A stretch of DNA of 64,000 nucleotides from Candidatus Fimimorpha excrementavium (lineage in GTDB: Bacteria; Bacillota; Clostridia; Lachnospirales; Lachnospiraceae): positions 19,350 through 83,349 of the forward strand of contig DVJD01000045.1 of the NCBI GenBank assembly GCA_018710785.1. Reading direction: 5' to 3'. Below the pieces are notes generated by a model. The model did not search any database and was not told the DNA's origin. It saw only the letters and a program-made list of their open reading frames with translations. The position numbers and the translations under genes were made by a program. Of the stretch, positions 43,731 through 52,253 are shown one piece after another; positions within the stretch are counted from its first letter, which is position 1, and the number at the start of each line of letters is the position of its first letter.

Positions 43731-44369
43731 ATGGTAATGAAGGGGAATGTGACAACCATTCGGAAGTGTCTGAAAAAGAAGTTGGACCCGTTCCGTTACG
43801 AACATACCCTGGGTGTGGCGTATACGGCCATGTGTCTGGCCATGAAGTATGGAGAGGATTTGTACAAGGCGGAGATGGCCGGGCTTTTGCATGACTGCGC
43901 GAAATGCTATCCGGACGATGTGAAATTGGCCAAGTGTGAAAAATACAATATCAGCATAACAGAAGTGGAGAGGAGAAATCCATCTCTGGTTCATGCAAAA
44001 CTGGGGGCTTTTCTTGCCATGAATAAGTACGGCGTCACCGATATGGATATCATCGATGCCATATTGAATCATACCACTGGGAAACCCGCCATGACGCGGT
44101 TGGAAAAGATTATTTTTGTGGCAGATTATATTGAGCCAAGGCGGAATAAAGCGCCGAACCTGGACATGATCCGCCGGTTGGCGTTTGAAGATCTGGACCA
44201 GGCGACCTGTGTGATTTTAAAGTCCACATTGAACTATCTGAAGACCAGGGAAGAAGCGATTGACGAGATGACACTTCGTGCCTATGAGTTTTATGAAAAA
44301 GAATGGAAAAAGGAGAAAGGAAATGAATCAGTCGAATCAGTCACAGAAAATGGTGAAGCTGGCCTATGA
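43731..44369 (+). CDS. yqeK: HD-domain hydrolase YqeK
   Basis: The 212-residue HD-domain phosphohydrolase matches YqeK, a diadenosine tetraphosphatase in Firmicutes that works next to NadD. Metal motifs: YEHTLGVAYTAMCLA, AGLLHDCAKCY (HD pair) and VHAKLGAFLA, with HTTGKPAMTRLEKIIFVADYIEPRR further on. ATGs at 43707, 43731 and 43737 are in frame; AAGGAG is best placed for 43731. It overlaps rsfS by 47 bases. Confidence 0.92.
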   Translation: MVMKGNVTTIRKCLKKKLDPFRYEHTLGVAYTAMCLAMKYGEDLYKAEMAGLLHDCAKCYPDDVKLAKCEKYNISITEVERRNPSLVHAKLGAFLAMNKYGVTDMDIIDAILNHTTGKPAMTRLEKIIFVADYIEPRRNKAPNLDMIRRLAFEDLDQATCVILKSTLNYLKTREEAIDEMTLRAYEFYEKEWKKEKGNESVESVTENGEAGL

Positions 44370-44685
44370 TGCGCTGGAAGACAAAAAGGGAAAGAATATC
44401 GAAATCATCGATATCCAGGGAATATCCGTCATCGCAGACTATTTTATGATCGCGGACGGAGACAGTGTAAATCAGGTACAGGCCATGGCAGACAATGTAC
44501 AGGAAGAGCTGGGAAAAGCCGGATTTGTATGCAACGCGGTGGAAGGGTATCAGACGGCAAACTGGATTCTTTTGGATTACGGCGATGTGATTATTCATGT
44601 TTTTCATAAAGAGTACCGCGACTTTTACGATTTGGAGCGGATCTGGAGAGCGGGAAAATTTTTGACAAAAGAAGATATGGCCTGA
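44323..44685 (+). CDS. rsfS: Ribosomal silencing factor RsfS
   Basis: The 120-residue RsfS binds L14 on the 50S subunit and blocks subunit joining when nutrients run low. Motifs: KMVKLAYDALEDKKGKNIEI, VIADYFMIADGDSVNQVQAM, WILLDYGDVIIHVFHKEYRD (highly conserved) and FYDLERIW. The ATG at 44323 follows AAAGGAGAAAGGAA; an upstream frame start at 44278 lies inside yqeK. A hairpin follows at 44692. Confidence 0.96.
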   Translation: MNQSNQSQKMVKLAYDALEDKKGKNIEIIDIQGISVIADYFMIADGDSVNQVQAMADNVQEELGKAGFVCNAVEGYQTANWILLDYGDVIIHVFHKEYRDFYDLERIWRAGKFLTKEDMA

Positions 44686-44691
44686 AGACAG

Positions 44692-44729
44692 GGAGGTTTC
44701 AAAAGACGGGAACGGAATTTGAAACCTCC
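44692..44729 (+). terminator. Hairpin after rsfS
   Basis: GGAGGTTTCAAA (44692-44703) pairs perfectly with TTTGAAACCTCC (44718-44729). The following TTGACTTT is not a good U-run, so termination may be weak; TTGACT could also be a -35 box for the next gene. Confidence 0.55.
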
Positions 44730-44805
44730 TTGACTTTATATGGATATTGGTATATTCTTAAACCGAGTCAGAACACCCATTGGGGTTTTAGAATGGGAGG
44801 TTTGT

Positions 44806-45564
44806 ATGGATATACAGTATAAAAAGGAATACAGTTACAGGCTGATGCGGGATATGGAATTTAAAGTGTATGGACAGGGCGGACAGCCGGTTTTATTTTT
44901 CCCCTGTCAGAATGGACGATTTTACGATTTTGAGAATTTTGGAATGCTGGAACCGTGCAGAAGCTATCTGGACGAGGGAAAGATGCAGTTGTTCACAGTG
45001 GACAGTATTGACGCGGAGACATGGTCAAAAGAAGACGGAGATCCGGCAAAGCGAATCGATCTGCATGAAAAGTGGTTTCAGTATGTGACGGAGGAATTGG
45101 TTCCGCAGATCATCAAAATCAACCAGAAAGGCCAGACCGCTTATAAAAATTCCGGGATTATCGCCATGGGATTCAGCATGGGAGGATATCATTCCACCAA
45201 TTTTTTTCTGCGAAGACCGGATATCTTTTCCGGAAATCTGTCCCTGAGCGGATTATTTGAAGCTTCCTATTTTTTCCATGGCTTCATGAATCCCATGGTT
45301 TATCACAATTCTCCCTGTGACTATCTGAGAAATATGAGACTGGATCATCCGTACATAGCCATGTATAATGCAAGAAAAAACGTGATATGTATGGGCCGGG
45401 GAGCGTGGGAGGATGAGATGGTATCCAGCGCCGGAAAACTGGAATCCATCATGAAAGAAAAAGGAATTCACGCCTGGTTTGATTATTGGGGGCATGATGT
45501 CAGTCATGACTGGTATTGGTGGAAGAAACAGCTGGAATACTTTCTGCCGTATTTTCTGATTTGA
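44806..45564 (+). CDS. Alpha/beta-hydrolase, putative esterase
   Basis: The 252-residue cytoplasmic protein belongs to the esterase D/putative esterase family of alpha/beta hydrolases. The nucleophile is Ser124 in IIAMGFSMGGYHSTNF; the oxyanion region reads VLFFPCQNGRFYDFENFGM; an HDVSHDWYWWKKQ segment near the C-terminus supplies the catalytic histidine. Tryptophan-rich ends are typical of the group. Substrate is unknown; removal of acyl groups from sugars is plausible next to a pectin-type hydrolase. The ATG at 44806 follows TGGGAGGTTTGT; a start at 44740 has no site. Confidence 0.82.
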   Translation: MDIQYKKEYSYRLMRDMEFKVYGQGGQPVLFFPCQNGRFYDFENFGMLEPCRSYLDEGKMQLFTVDSIDAETWSKEDGDPAKRIDLHEKWFQYVTEELVPQIIKINQKGQTAYKNSGIIAMGFSMGGYHSTNFFLRRPDIFSGNLSLSGLFEASYFFHGFMNPMVYHNSPCDYLRNMRLDHPYIAMYNARKNVICMGRGAWEDEMVSSAGKLESIMKEKGIHAWFDYWGHDVSHDWYWWKKQLEYFLPYFLI

Positions 45565-45640
45565 CCGACACGTTTCTGGCAGGATGCGCAGATGGGAGGT
45601 ATCGTGCCGCCGACGGAAAGGCGGCGGAATGGAGATTCTT

Positions 45641-45967
45641 ATGAAAGAACAGACGATTGTATTAAATGTAATGGAAGGAATGCCCGGAGAAGTTCTGGAA
45701 CGGGCAAGGGATTATACGATTCGAAAGGATGACAGGGGAATGGTTCGGGCCACGTTTCAAAATCCATCCATGGAGGAGGCAGCGGTAAAGATGACGCTGA
45801 CCGGTTTGAACCCGGGCGCTGTATTTGAGATATCCATCGGAAGACAGGTGCAGTCTTTGCAGTTTAAAAAGGCGAACAGCGCCGGAATCCTGGAAACGAA
45901 GTGGATTATTCCTGAAAATTCCGTTTTGCAGGTCTGCGAGGTAAAAAGCAGGAAAACAGACAGATAA
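45641..45967 (+). CDS. Hypothetical protein upstream of GH28-like gene
   Basis: I do not recognise this 108-residue protein. It lacks a signal peptide and membrane helix and is rich in beta-strand patterns (TIVLNVMEGMPGEVLERARD, AAVKMTLTGLNPGAVFEISI), so a small beta-sandwich is likely. The ATG at 45641 has GGAATGGAGATTCTT upstream. It lies 28 bp before the GH28-like gene and is probably co-transcribed. It might be a carbohydrate-binding or accessory module; nothing in the sequence proves this. Confidence 0.6.
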   Translation: MKEQTIVLNVMEGMPGEVLERARDYTIRKDDRGMVRATFQNPSMEEAAVKMTLTGLNPGAVFEISIGRQVQSLQFKKANSAGILETKWIIPENSVLQVCEVKSRKTDR

Positions 45968-45995
45968 AAATCAGCAATAGCTTGGAGTGAAGACG

Positions 45996-48662
45996 ATGAT
46001 GGAAATGAGAGTGAAAGAGGCCACAGGATGCAGGGTCACAGAGGAATCTCTGAAAAAAAGTACAAAGCTGTATATCACGGATTTCGGAGCCTCTCCTGAG
46101 AATGATCCTGTAAGGAATACAAAGGCCATCGGGGAGGCGATTCAGAGAGCTTCCCGGATGGGCGGAGCAGAAGTGGTGGTACCTGCCGGAGACTTCCGGG
46201 TATATACCATACATATGAAAAGTCATGTCAATTTGTATCTTTCGGAAGGAGCGGTGCTCCATGCTGCCCGCACGGACATCCGCCATTCCTATGAGACTCA
46301 GGAAGGGGAAGGCGGCAATTACGAAGAACCGGAAGTGAACTTATATGCCGGTCTGCAGGATCATGGCCATACCTATTTTGCCAACAGCTTAATCTACGGC
46401 GCCGATCTGGAAGATGTCATGATTCATGGGCCGGGATTGATCGACGGCAGCTATTTCAATGAGGAGACAGGCTATCGGGAGTATGTTCTCCTGGGAGGAG
46501 ATCCCCAGGACGGAACCATGCGAAATGAGCGGGGACATGCCGGAGAGTGGTTCGGAAATAAGGGGATTGCCCTGGTGCGTTCCAACCGCGTGGTTCTGAA
46601 AGATTTTTCCCTTGTCATCGGCGGCCATTTTGCCGTCATCACGGAGGGAGTCACGGATATGCTGGCAGAGAACCTCTGCATTGATACGACAAGAGATGCG
46701 TTTGATGTGGACTGCTGCCAGGATGTCACCATCCGTTCCTGTGTGATGAACTCTCTGACGGATGACGGACTGGTGGTAAAGGCATCTTATGGGGCGGGAC
46801 TTTTTATGCCGTCCAAAAATATTTTGGTGGAAGACTGCATAGTCAGCGGCTATGACGCCGGTTCTGTGCTGGCAGGGGTATACAGCCGCGACAAGTTGAT
46901 TGCCACAGACCGATGCGGTCCGACAGGCCGTGTGAAACTGGGAACCGAGTCCACCTGCGGTTATGATCAGGTGACAGTGAGAAGAGTGCACTTTCAGCGG
47001 TCCAGAGGTTTCGCGCTGGAAGCAGTGGATTGTTCGGATCTGACCAATATTATTTTTGAAGACTGTACCATGGATAATGTGAGCAGTTCCCCCATTTTTA
47101 TCCGGGCAGGAGAGCGGGGGCGTTTTCCGGTGACAGGGATTTCCGGCGAGGAAGTGATCCGGCCGGAAAATAATGTGCGTTTGGATAATCGGGAATGGGT
47201 GCTTCCAAATCTGCAAAACTATGCTTCCTATCCGGTCAGACGGTATCTGCCATCTTACAATAAAACGAAAAAGGCAACGGTGGACGGATACAGTGAATTT
47301 TATGTGGTGGATGAGACGGAACCGGCCAGAATCAATCCGGTGAATCTGGAGGCGGAGAATCTGGAAGAGATCCGGCAGAGCAATCCATCCCTGCGTGACG
47401 GCAATCCTCTGAAGTTTGCCAATGCGGTGGGCTGTGCCGGTATGCCGAAGGTGGCCAATATCCGTATTCAGAACGTGACCATTACCAATGCGGATCCCAG
47501 GTATCCGATTCTGATCATGGGATTGACAGACAGCAAGGTGGAGAATGTTTGTCTGAAAAACATTGATGTCACTTTCCGGGGCGGAATGAAGATGGAACAT
47601 GCCGTGGAACAGCGCCAGCTCAATACCAACTGGGCCTATACCCAGTTTGAGACCAGGCGTTCCATCCAGTCTCTGCCATGGCTGGTCAATACCTTTTTCC
47701 TGAAGGAGGAAGGGCTGCTTCCCCGGGCAGACTGGGATGAGACGGCCCACGCGTGGAAGGACGATCCCTATAATGTTCCCGAGATGCCCGGGGTATATCC
47801 GGAACCGAGCAACTGGGGGATTCTTCCGGCGTACGGCATCTATGCGCGCCATATCGACGGTCTGACCATGGATCAGGTGTCCCTTCGCTATATGGCGGAA
47901 GATGAACGCCATCCGATTGTGCTGGATGATGCCAGCCGGGTGACCATCATGGAGGGATGTACCTGCAATCATATGGAGGGCGTGGAAGAGATCGCGGCTG
48001 TGACCGACTATTTCAGACGGCCCACCAATATGGAGTATATTCCCAATGAGCCTTACTTTAAGACGACGGTGGAGGAACTGACGGCACCGAAGGCATGGAA
48101 GACGAAGCAGGTATCGATTCAGGCACCGGCCCCAGGCACGCCGCGGGATGGGCTCTATGGTTATCCCACTGCGCCGACGATGGAAAACGGGTATCGATTT
48201 GCGGTGGATACGGACGCCTATCCGCTGCCTGCGACGGTACACCGTCCGTTTCTCTCCTTTGCTCCTGTGGAAAAGGGGGAGAGGAACGATCGGGGAGCGA
48301 TCCGCATCAGAAGACCGGATCGTTCCGGGGAGTACGGCATCATGCTGGTGGAATGCCTGGCCGGGGAACCGGTACACATCCGTGTGAATGCCAGGGATCC
48401 CTACAGTGAGACGGAACAAGAACAGGCAGAATCGAAAATCTACAATGAAGCTGTGAAGAAGATGGATCATACGGTCCTGGGAAAATCCCGTCCGCTGCGT
48501 GTATGGGCCAGGGAATTGCCCCGGGGAGCTGTATTTGACGAAAAGGAACGGATGATTTCATGGACACCGGAAGAAAGCGGAGAATATATGATGAAATTTG
48601 GGCTGGATGATGGTATACTGGAAGAAGAAGGAGCCGTTCGGATATTGGTAAAACCGGTATAG
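45996..48662 (+). CDS. GH28-like polygalacturonase with C-terminal Ig-like domain
   Basis: The 888-residue protein has a right-handed beta-helix of the pectate lyase/polygalacturonase type (residues ~20-600). It opens with the pectinesterase-like LYITDFGASPENDPVRNTKA; catalytic aspartates of GH28 probably lie in RDAFDVDCCQDVTI and SLTDDGLVVKASYG. The final ~70 residues (PRGAVFDEKERMISWTPEES, then GEYMMKFGLDDG) look like a putative Ig (He_PIG) domain. No signal peptide is seen, so it may act on imported pectin oligomers. At 888 residues it is about twice the normal length. Start ATG behind TTGGAGTGAAGACG. Exo-galacturonosidase is a guess; rhamnogalacturonan substrates are possible. Confidence 0.78.
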   Translation: MMEMRVKEATGCRVTEESLKKSTKLYITDFGASPENDPVRNTKAIGEAIQRASRMGGAEVVVPAGDFRVYTIHMKSHVNLYLSEGAVLHAARTDIRHSYETQEGEGGNYEEPEVNLYAGLQDHGHTYFANSLIYGADLEDVMIHGPGLIDGSYFNEETGYREYVLLGGDPQDGTMRNERGHAGEWFGNKGIALVRSNRVVLKDFSLVIGGHFAVITEGVTDMLAENLCIDTTRDAFDVDCCQDVTIRSCVMNSLTDDGLVVKASYGAGLFMPSKNILVEDCIVSGYDAGSVLAGVYSRDKLIATDRCGPTGRVKLGTESTCGYDQVTVRRVHFQRSRGFALEAVDCSDLTNIIFEDCTMDNVSSSPIFIRAGERGRFPVTGISGEEVIRPENNVRLDNREWVLPNLQNYASYPVRRYLPSYNKTKKATVDGYSEFYVVDETEPARINPVNLEAENLEEIRQSNPSLRDGNPLKFANAVGCAGMPKVANIRIQNVTITNADPRYPILIMGLTDSKVENVCLKNIDVTFRGGMKMEHAVEQRQLNTNWAYTQFETRRSIQSLPWLVNTFFLKEEGLLPRADWDETAHAWKDDPYNVPEMPGVYPEPSNWGILPAYGIYARHIDGLTMDQVSLRYMAEDERHPIVLDDASRVTIMEGCTCNHMEGVEEIAAVTDYFRRPTNMEYIPNEPYFKTTVEELTAPKAWKTKQVSIQAPAPGTPRDGLYGYPTAPTMENGYRFAVDTDAYPLPATVHRPFLSFAPVEKGERNDRGAIRIRRPDRSGEYGIMLVECLAGEPVHIRVNARDPYSETEQEQAESKIYNEAVKKMDHTVLGKSRPLRVWARELPRGAVFDEKERMISWTPEESGEYMMKFGLDDGILEEEGAVRILVKPV

Positions 48663-48686
48663 GGCCGGAAGGGGGGAAACTTGAGT

Positions 48687-49043
48687 ATGGGAGTGGGTAT
48701 GAATACGAATGCAATGGTAGCCAAGGGAATAAATCCTTATGATCTCCCTTTAGAGGTGGAGATCGCGGCATACGTTATTATCTGCGTGCTGCTTATTCTG
48801 GGTATAAAAAGTATGATAAAAAATATGCGGTACCGCACTTTTATCATGGAAGGCAGAGTCGGTCAAAAGATGGATACGGAAGACGACAGGGGAAGAATCA
48901 CCTATGAGATTTCCCTGGTTCGGGAAAACGGTGATACCCAAAGATATCAGACGGATAAGAAAACCTATGAGTCGGTGAAGGTCGGCGACCGGATCCGCGC
49001 TGCGGTGCGCAGGGACCGGATCGTCCGCGTCGATTGGCTGTAA
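48687..49043 (+). CDS. Small single-pass membrane protein (paralogue A)
   Basis: The 119-residue protein is not a family I recognise. It has a short extracytoplasmic start, one membrane helix (IAAYVIICVLLILGIKSMI) and a soluble C-terminal domain of ~75 residues with beta-strand character (GRITYEISLVRENGDTQRY, YESVKVGDRIRAAVRRD). It is a paralogue of the next gene, with the same layout and matching positions (PYDLPLEVEI versus LGDVPLGLEI, VKVGDRIR versus VEKGDQIR). ATGs at 48687 and 48699 and a TTG at 48681 are all possible starts. It follows the GH28-like gene by 24 bp. Confidence 0.65.
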   Translation: MGVGMNTNAMVAKGINPYDLPLEVEIAAYVIICVLLILGIKSMIKNMRYRTFIMEGRVGQKMDTEDDRGRITYEISLVRENGDTQRYQTDKKTYESVKVGDRIRAAVRRDRIVRVDWL

Positions 49044-49082
49044 GGCATTCCATCCACAATGGATCAGGAGAGGGGGATATGT

Positions 49083-49433
49083 ATGAAGTGTATGAGTCTG
49101 TTTTATGTCAATCCGTCCCGGTTGGGAGATGTTCCGCTGGGGCTGGAGATTTTCGCGTATGTCGTTTTGGCAGCCGCGGTTGTGCTGCTGATTTACAGCG
49201 CTTTGAAAAAAAGAAAAACCAGTACGAATACCATCCAGGGGAAAGTGGTTTCCAAAGAGGAGTCGGAGGATCTAAGAGGGAAATTGTCGTATGAGATTTT
49301 CCTGGGCCTGGAAAACGGAGAGACAGAGAAGTATCTGATCAGCGGTCAGCTGTACCGGAAGGTGGAAAAAGGAGATCAGATCCGGGTCAGAGTGCGGAAC
49401 GGCTGGATCATCCGTCTGGAGCCGATGGCATAG
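49083..49433 (+). CDS. Small single-pass membrane protein (paralogue B)
   Basis: The 116-residue protein is a paralogue of the gene just upstream: one membrane helix (IFAYVVLAAAVVLLIYSAL), a basic stop-transfer run (KKRKT), then a soluble domain (GKLSYEIFLGLENGETEKY, VEKGDQIRVRVRNG). The soluble part resembles the small beta-barrel modules seen in NfeD or DUF-type membrane proteins, but I cannot name it. The ATG at 49083 has AGGAGAGGGGG upstream; in-frame ATGs at 49059 and 49092 are alternatives. Its last codons begin a 12-bp tandem repeat. Confidence 0.65.
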   Translation: MKCMSLFYVNPSRLGDVPLGLEIFAYVVLAAAVVLLIYSALKKRKTSTNTIQGKVVSKEESEDLRGKLSYEIFLGLENGETEKYLISGQLYRKVEKGDQIRVRVRNGWIIRLEPMA

Positions 49434-49481
49434 CTGATGGCATAGCTGATAGCATAGCTGTTAGCATGGTTGCTGGCATAG
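49424..49481 (+). repeat. 12-bp tandem repeat starting at the stop codon
   Basis: GATGGCATAGCT is repeated nearly five times: units at 49424, 49436, 49448 (GATAGCATAGCT), 49460 (GTTAGCATGGTT) and 49472 (GCTGGCATAG). Divergence grows with distance from the gene. Each early unit repeats the Met-Ala-stop of the preceding gene. Confidence 0.85.
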
Positions 49482-49532
49482 AAAAACGGACAGCATGGAA
49501 ACAGAAATGAAAACTAACAGGAAGTGAAGAAA

Positions 49533-50036
49533 ATGGGAGAGCGGTTAACCCGAAAAGATGTGGAAAAGATTCAGGAAGAGATCACCTATCGAAAACTGGT
49601 GGTCAGAAAGGACGCCATTGAGGCGGTGAAGGAAGCCAGAGCCCAGGGCGATCTGAGTGAAAACTTTGAATATTATGCGGCCAAACGGGATAAAAATCAG
49701 AATGAGAGCCGGATTCGCTATCTGGAGCGCATGCTGAAAAATGCCAGCATCATCTCCGATGAGTCGAAGGATGACGAGGTTGGGATCAACAATACGGTGG
49801 AGCTGTATTTTGAAGATGATGAAGAGACCCAGCGGCTGAAGCTGGTGACTTCCATCCGGGGAAATTCGCTGGACGGAAAGATCAGCACCGAATCTCCGCT
49901 GGGGAAAGCCATCCTGGGGCATAAGGTGGGAGACCGGGTTTACATTAAAGTCAATGATCAGTACGGCTATTATGTGGAAATCCGCAAACTGGAAAAAACC
50001 ATCGATGACGGCAGCGATAAAATACGCAGCTACTGA
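49533..50036 (+). CDS. greA: Transcription elongation factor GreA/GreB family
   Basis: The 167-residue protein rescues backtracked RNA polymerase by stimulating RNA cleavage. The N-terminal coiled coil carries the conserved acidic tip region QGDLSENFEYYAAKRDK, and the C-terminal FKBP-like domain reads STESPLGKAILGHKVGD, the GreA signature. The ATG at 49533 follows AGGAAGTGAAGAAA. Family membership is firm; GreA is favoured over GreB by the SPLGKAILGH motif. Confidence 0.92.
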   Translation: MGERLTRKDVEKIQEEITYRKLVVRKDAIEAVKEARAQGDLSENFEYYAAKRDKNQNESRIRYLERMLKNASIISDESKDDEVGINNTVELYFEDDEETQRLKLVTSIRGNSLDGKISTESPLGKAILGHKVGDRVYIKVNDQYGYYVEIRKLEKTIDDGSDKIRSY

Positions 50037-50123
50037 TGGGATGGAGAATATTTGCACGAGCGGGCATCCGACGGGCAATGGTCATCGAGCGGCAATGCCG
50101 CGAGATGAGCGAGGTATCGCGGC

Positions 50124-50166
50124 AATCGGGTAGGGGGAAGGAATCTTCCCCTATCCGATTTTTTTA
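50124..50166 (+). terminator. Strong terminator after greA
   Basis: AATCGGGTAGGGG (50124-50136) pairs with CCCCTATCCGATT (50148-50160, one G-U), then five more Ts. The 87 bases between the greA stop and this hairpin contain a GC-rich self-complementary stretch but no gene. Confidence 0.9.
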
Positions 50167-50308
50167 TGGGAGTATGAAAGATTTCTTAAATTTCCTGATG
50201 TAAATTGTAAAAAATGTGTCGCTTTGAAGGAAAACATGATATACTCTTAATGTGTGTCCCTGGCTTTCGGGCATGCGGGACAGGAAAAAGACTGGGAGGA
50301 ATAAAACG

Positions 50309-51118
50309 ATGAGAAGCGATTCCTGGGCGATGCGGATATGGAAATTATTTTATCCGCTGTTGATTCATTTTTCAGTCAGCGTATTGTTTTCGATTATTTT
50401 TACCACCGTGGCATTGGCTCTGGGAGGCGGAAACCTGGAAGATACGCTGCGTCTGGCTGTCGAATACAATTTTCCCGTTACGATGATAGCGGATGTGATT
50501 GTATTGCTGATTCTGCTGTATTTTTTCAGAAAAGACAGTCTTCGTCTGATGCCGGTTAAGATGAAGATTACACCATTTCATTGGATTTTGATCGCTGTCT
50601 GCGGCATCAGCTGCTGTCTGGCGGCCAATTATCTCATCTCGCTGTCCGGCCTGATTCAGCTGTTTTATGAGCAGTATGAAGAGGTAAGCAGCCTGCTTTA
50701 TTACGGAAATATCTGGCAGGAACTGATACTGATGGCAGTGGCGGCACCAGTTTTGGAGGAGGTGCTGTTTCGGGGACTCATCTTCCGGAGACTTCGGACG
50801 TATTGTACCTTCCCCGCGGCAGTGCTGGTATCAGCCCTGCTATTTGGAGCCTATCATGGAAATGTGGTACAGGGAGTCTACGGATTTTTGATGGGAGCCG
50901 CCCTTGCATTCATGTATGAGAGATTCCGTACCATTTGGGCGCCGATTTTATTTCATGCGGCCGCAAATCTGATCTCTGTCATCGTCACAGAGGTTCCGCA
51001 GGTATCGAACCTTGCCGATTCCCATGCTTTGGCAGTGATGGTGATCGCCATCATCGCAGCGCTGGGAACGATTTATCTTATTCAAAATAATTGCAGACCG
51101 AAGGAGGTATCACCGTGA
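50309..51118 (+). CDS. CPBP-family intramembrane metalloprotease
   Basis: The 269-residue polytopic membrane protein belongs to the CPBP/Abi (CAAX protease and bacteriocin-processing) family. Motif 1 is LEEVLFRGLIFRRL (EExxxR), motif 2 is LLFGAYHGNVVQGVYGF (FxxxH), motif 3 is IWAPILFHAAANL (HxxxN). About eight membrane helices can be seen. Members cleave prenylated or signal peptides or give bacteriocin immunity; the target here is unknown. The ATG at 50309 follows TGGGAGGAATAAAACG. An extended -10 (TGATATACT) near 50240 may be its promoter. Its stop overlaps the GTG of the next gene. Confidence 0.9.
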   Translation: MRSDSWAMRIWKLFYPLLIHFSVSVLFSIIFTTVALALGGGNLEDTLRLAVEYNFPVTMIADVIVLLILLYFFRKDSLRLMPVKMKITPFHWILIAVCGISCCLAANYLISLSGLIQLFYEQYEEVSSLLYYGNIWQELILMAVAAPVLEEVLFRGLIFRRLRTYCTFPAAVLVSALLFGAYHGNVVQGVYGFLMGAALAFMYERFRTIWAPILFHAAANLISVIVTEVPQVSNLADSHALAVMVIAIIAALGTIYLIQNNCRPKEVSP

Positions 51119-52134
51119 AACTGTTGACTGTGGCCATTCCCTGCTATAATTCGCAGGACTATATGGAAAAATGTGTCATGAGCCTGCTGCCCGGAGGCGA
51201 TGAAGTAGAAATTATTATAGTCGATGACGGATCCAAAGACCGCACCAGCGAGATCGCGGACCGGCTTGCTGAGACGTACCCCTCCATTGTCCGGGCAATT
51301 CATCAGGAAAACGGAGGCCATGGACAGGCGGTGAATACAGGACTTGCCCATGCCACGGGAAAATATTTTAAGGTGGTGGACAGCGATGACTGGGTCAATG
51401 GAGCCGCCTATAAGCAGATTTTGGATTTGCTGCGGAATGTGGTGGAGGAAGGAAAGAGCCTGGATATGCTGATATCCAATTTTGTCTATGAAAAAGAAGG
51501 GGCCAAGAGGAAGAAAATCATGCATTACCATCATTCCCTCCCAACGGATCAGTTTTTTACCTGGGATGATGTTCATTCTTTAAAGCCCAATCAGTATATT
51601 CTGATGCATTCCGTCATTTACCGGACTGAACTTTTAAAAGAATGCGGGATGCAGCTGCCCAAGCATACCTTTTACGTGGATAATATCTATGTATACTATC
51701 CGCTGCCCTATGTGAAGACCATGTACTATCTGGATGTGAATTTTTACCGCTATTACATTGGAAGAGAGGATCAGTCGGTCAATGAGAAGGTCATGATTTC
51801 CAGACTGGATCAACAGGTAAGGGTAAACAAAATCATGTACGACTCCTATGATCTTTCTCAGATCTCCAATAAGAGGCTGCAAAGTTATATGTATCATTAT
51901 CTGGAGATCATCTGTGTGATTTCCACAGTCCTCATGGTGCGGGAAGGGTCAAAGGAAAAGCTGAAGATGAAAAAGGAACTGTGGCAGTATATGAAACGTG
52001 CCAATCCCAAGATGTACCGTCATCTGCGGTATGGAAAATTTTTGGGAATTATGAGCAATGCGCCGGGCTGGCTGGGCCGAAGGACACTGCTGGTCGGATA
52101 TCAGATCTGCCAGAAGTTTTTCGGGTTTAACTAG
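51115..52134 (+). CDS. Glycosyltransferase family 2
   Basis: The 339-residue GT-A fold glycosyltransferase starts KLLTVAIPCYNSQDYMEKCV, has the nucleotide-binding EIIIVDDGSKDRTSEIA, HQENGGHGQAVNTGL and the metal-binding D-x-D equivalent FKVVDSDDWV. No membrane helices are evident, so it probably adds sugars to a lipid-linked or surface polymer from the cytoplasm. The GTG start has AAGGAGGTATCACC upstream and overlaps the CPBP stop by 4 bases (GTGA), so translation is coupled. The acceptor is unknown. Confidence 0.9.
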   Translation: MKLLTVAIPCYNSQDYMEKCVMSLLPGGDEVEIIIVDDGSKDRTSEIADRLAETYPSIVRAIHQENGGHGQAVNTGLAHATGKYFKVVDSDDWVNGAAYKQILDLLRNVVEEGKSLDMLISNFVYEKEGAKRKKIMHYHHSLPTDQFFTWDDVHSLKPNQYILMHSVIYRTELLKECGMQLPKHTFYVDNIYVYYPLPYVKTMYYLDVNFYRYYIGREDQSVNEKVMISRLDQQVRVNKIMYDSYDLSQISNKRLQSYMYHYLEIICVISTVLMVREGSKEKLKMKKELWQYMKRANPKMYRHLRYGKFLGIMSNAPGWLGRRTLLVGYQICQKFFGFN

Positions 52135-52138
52135 ATAA

Positions 52139-52166
52139 CCGGACGGCCGAAGGGAACGAACCTTTT
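52139..52166 (+). repeat. Short dispersed repeat, copy 1 (PDGRRERTF-type)
   Basis: A 28-bp sequence beginning CCGGACGGCCGAAGGGAAC matches 63918-63945 at 24 of 28 bases. The four differences are transitions spaced exactly three bases apart, so both copies would encode PDGRRERTF in one frame. No start codon is available here. Confidence 0.6.
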
Positions 52167-52173
52167 CACTAAT

Positions 52174-52229
52174 AGGATACCCCTTAAGCAGACACGATAA
52201 AGAATCAAAATCTGTTTAAGAGGTATCCT
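52174..52229. terminator. Terminator between convergent GT2 and PAP2 genes
   Basis: AGGATACC (52174-52181) pairs with GGTATCCT (52222-52229), and CTTAA(G) inside pairs with TTAAG. Both ends are flanked by T- or A-rich sequence, so it may work in both directions. Confidence 0.65.
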
Positions 52230-52253
52230 GTCAATTTTGCGGCGTTTTTTGTT

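Noticed and set aside
46389..48470. 693-residue open frame on the minus strand under the GH28-like gene
   Set aside because: The plus-strand frame has clear beta-helix signatures and a ribosome binding site; the antisense frame is His/Ile-rich low-quality sequence with no family match, produced by codon bias.
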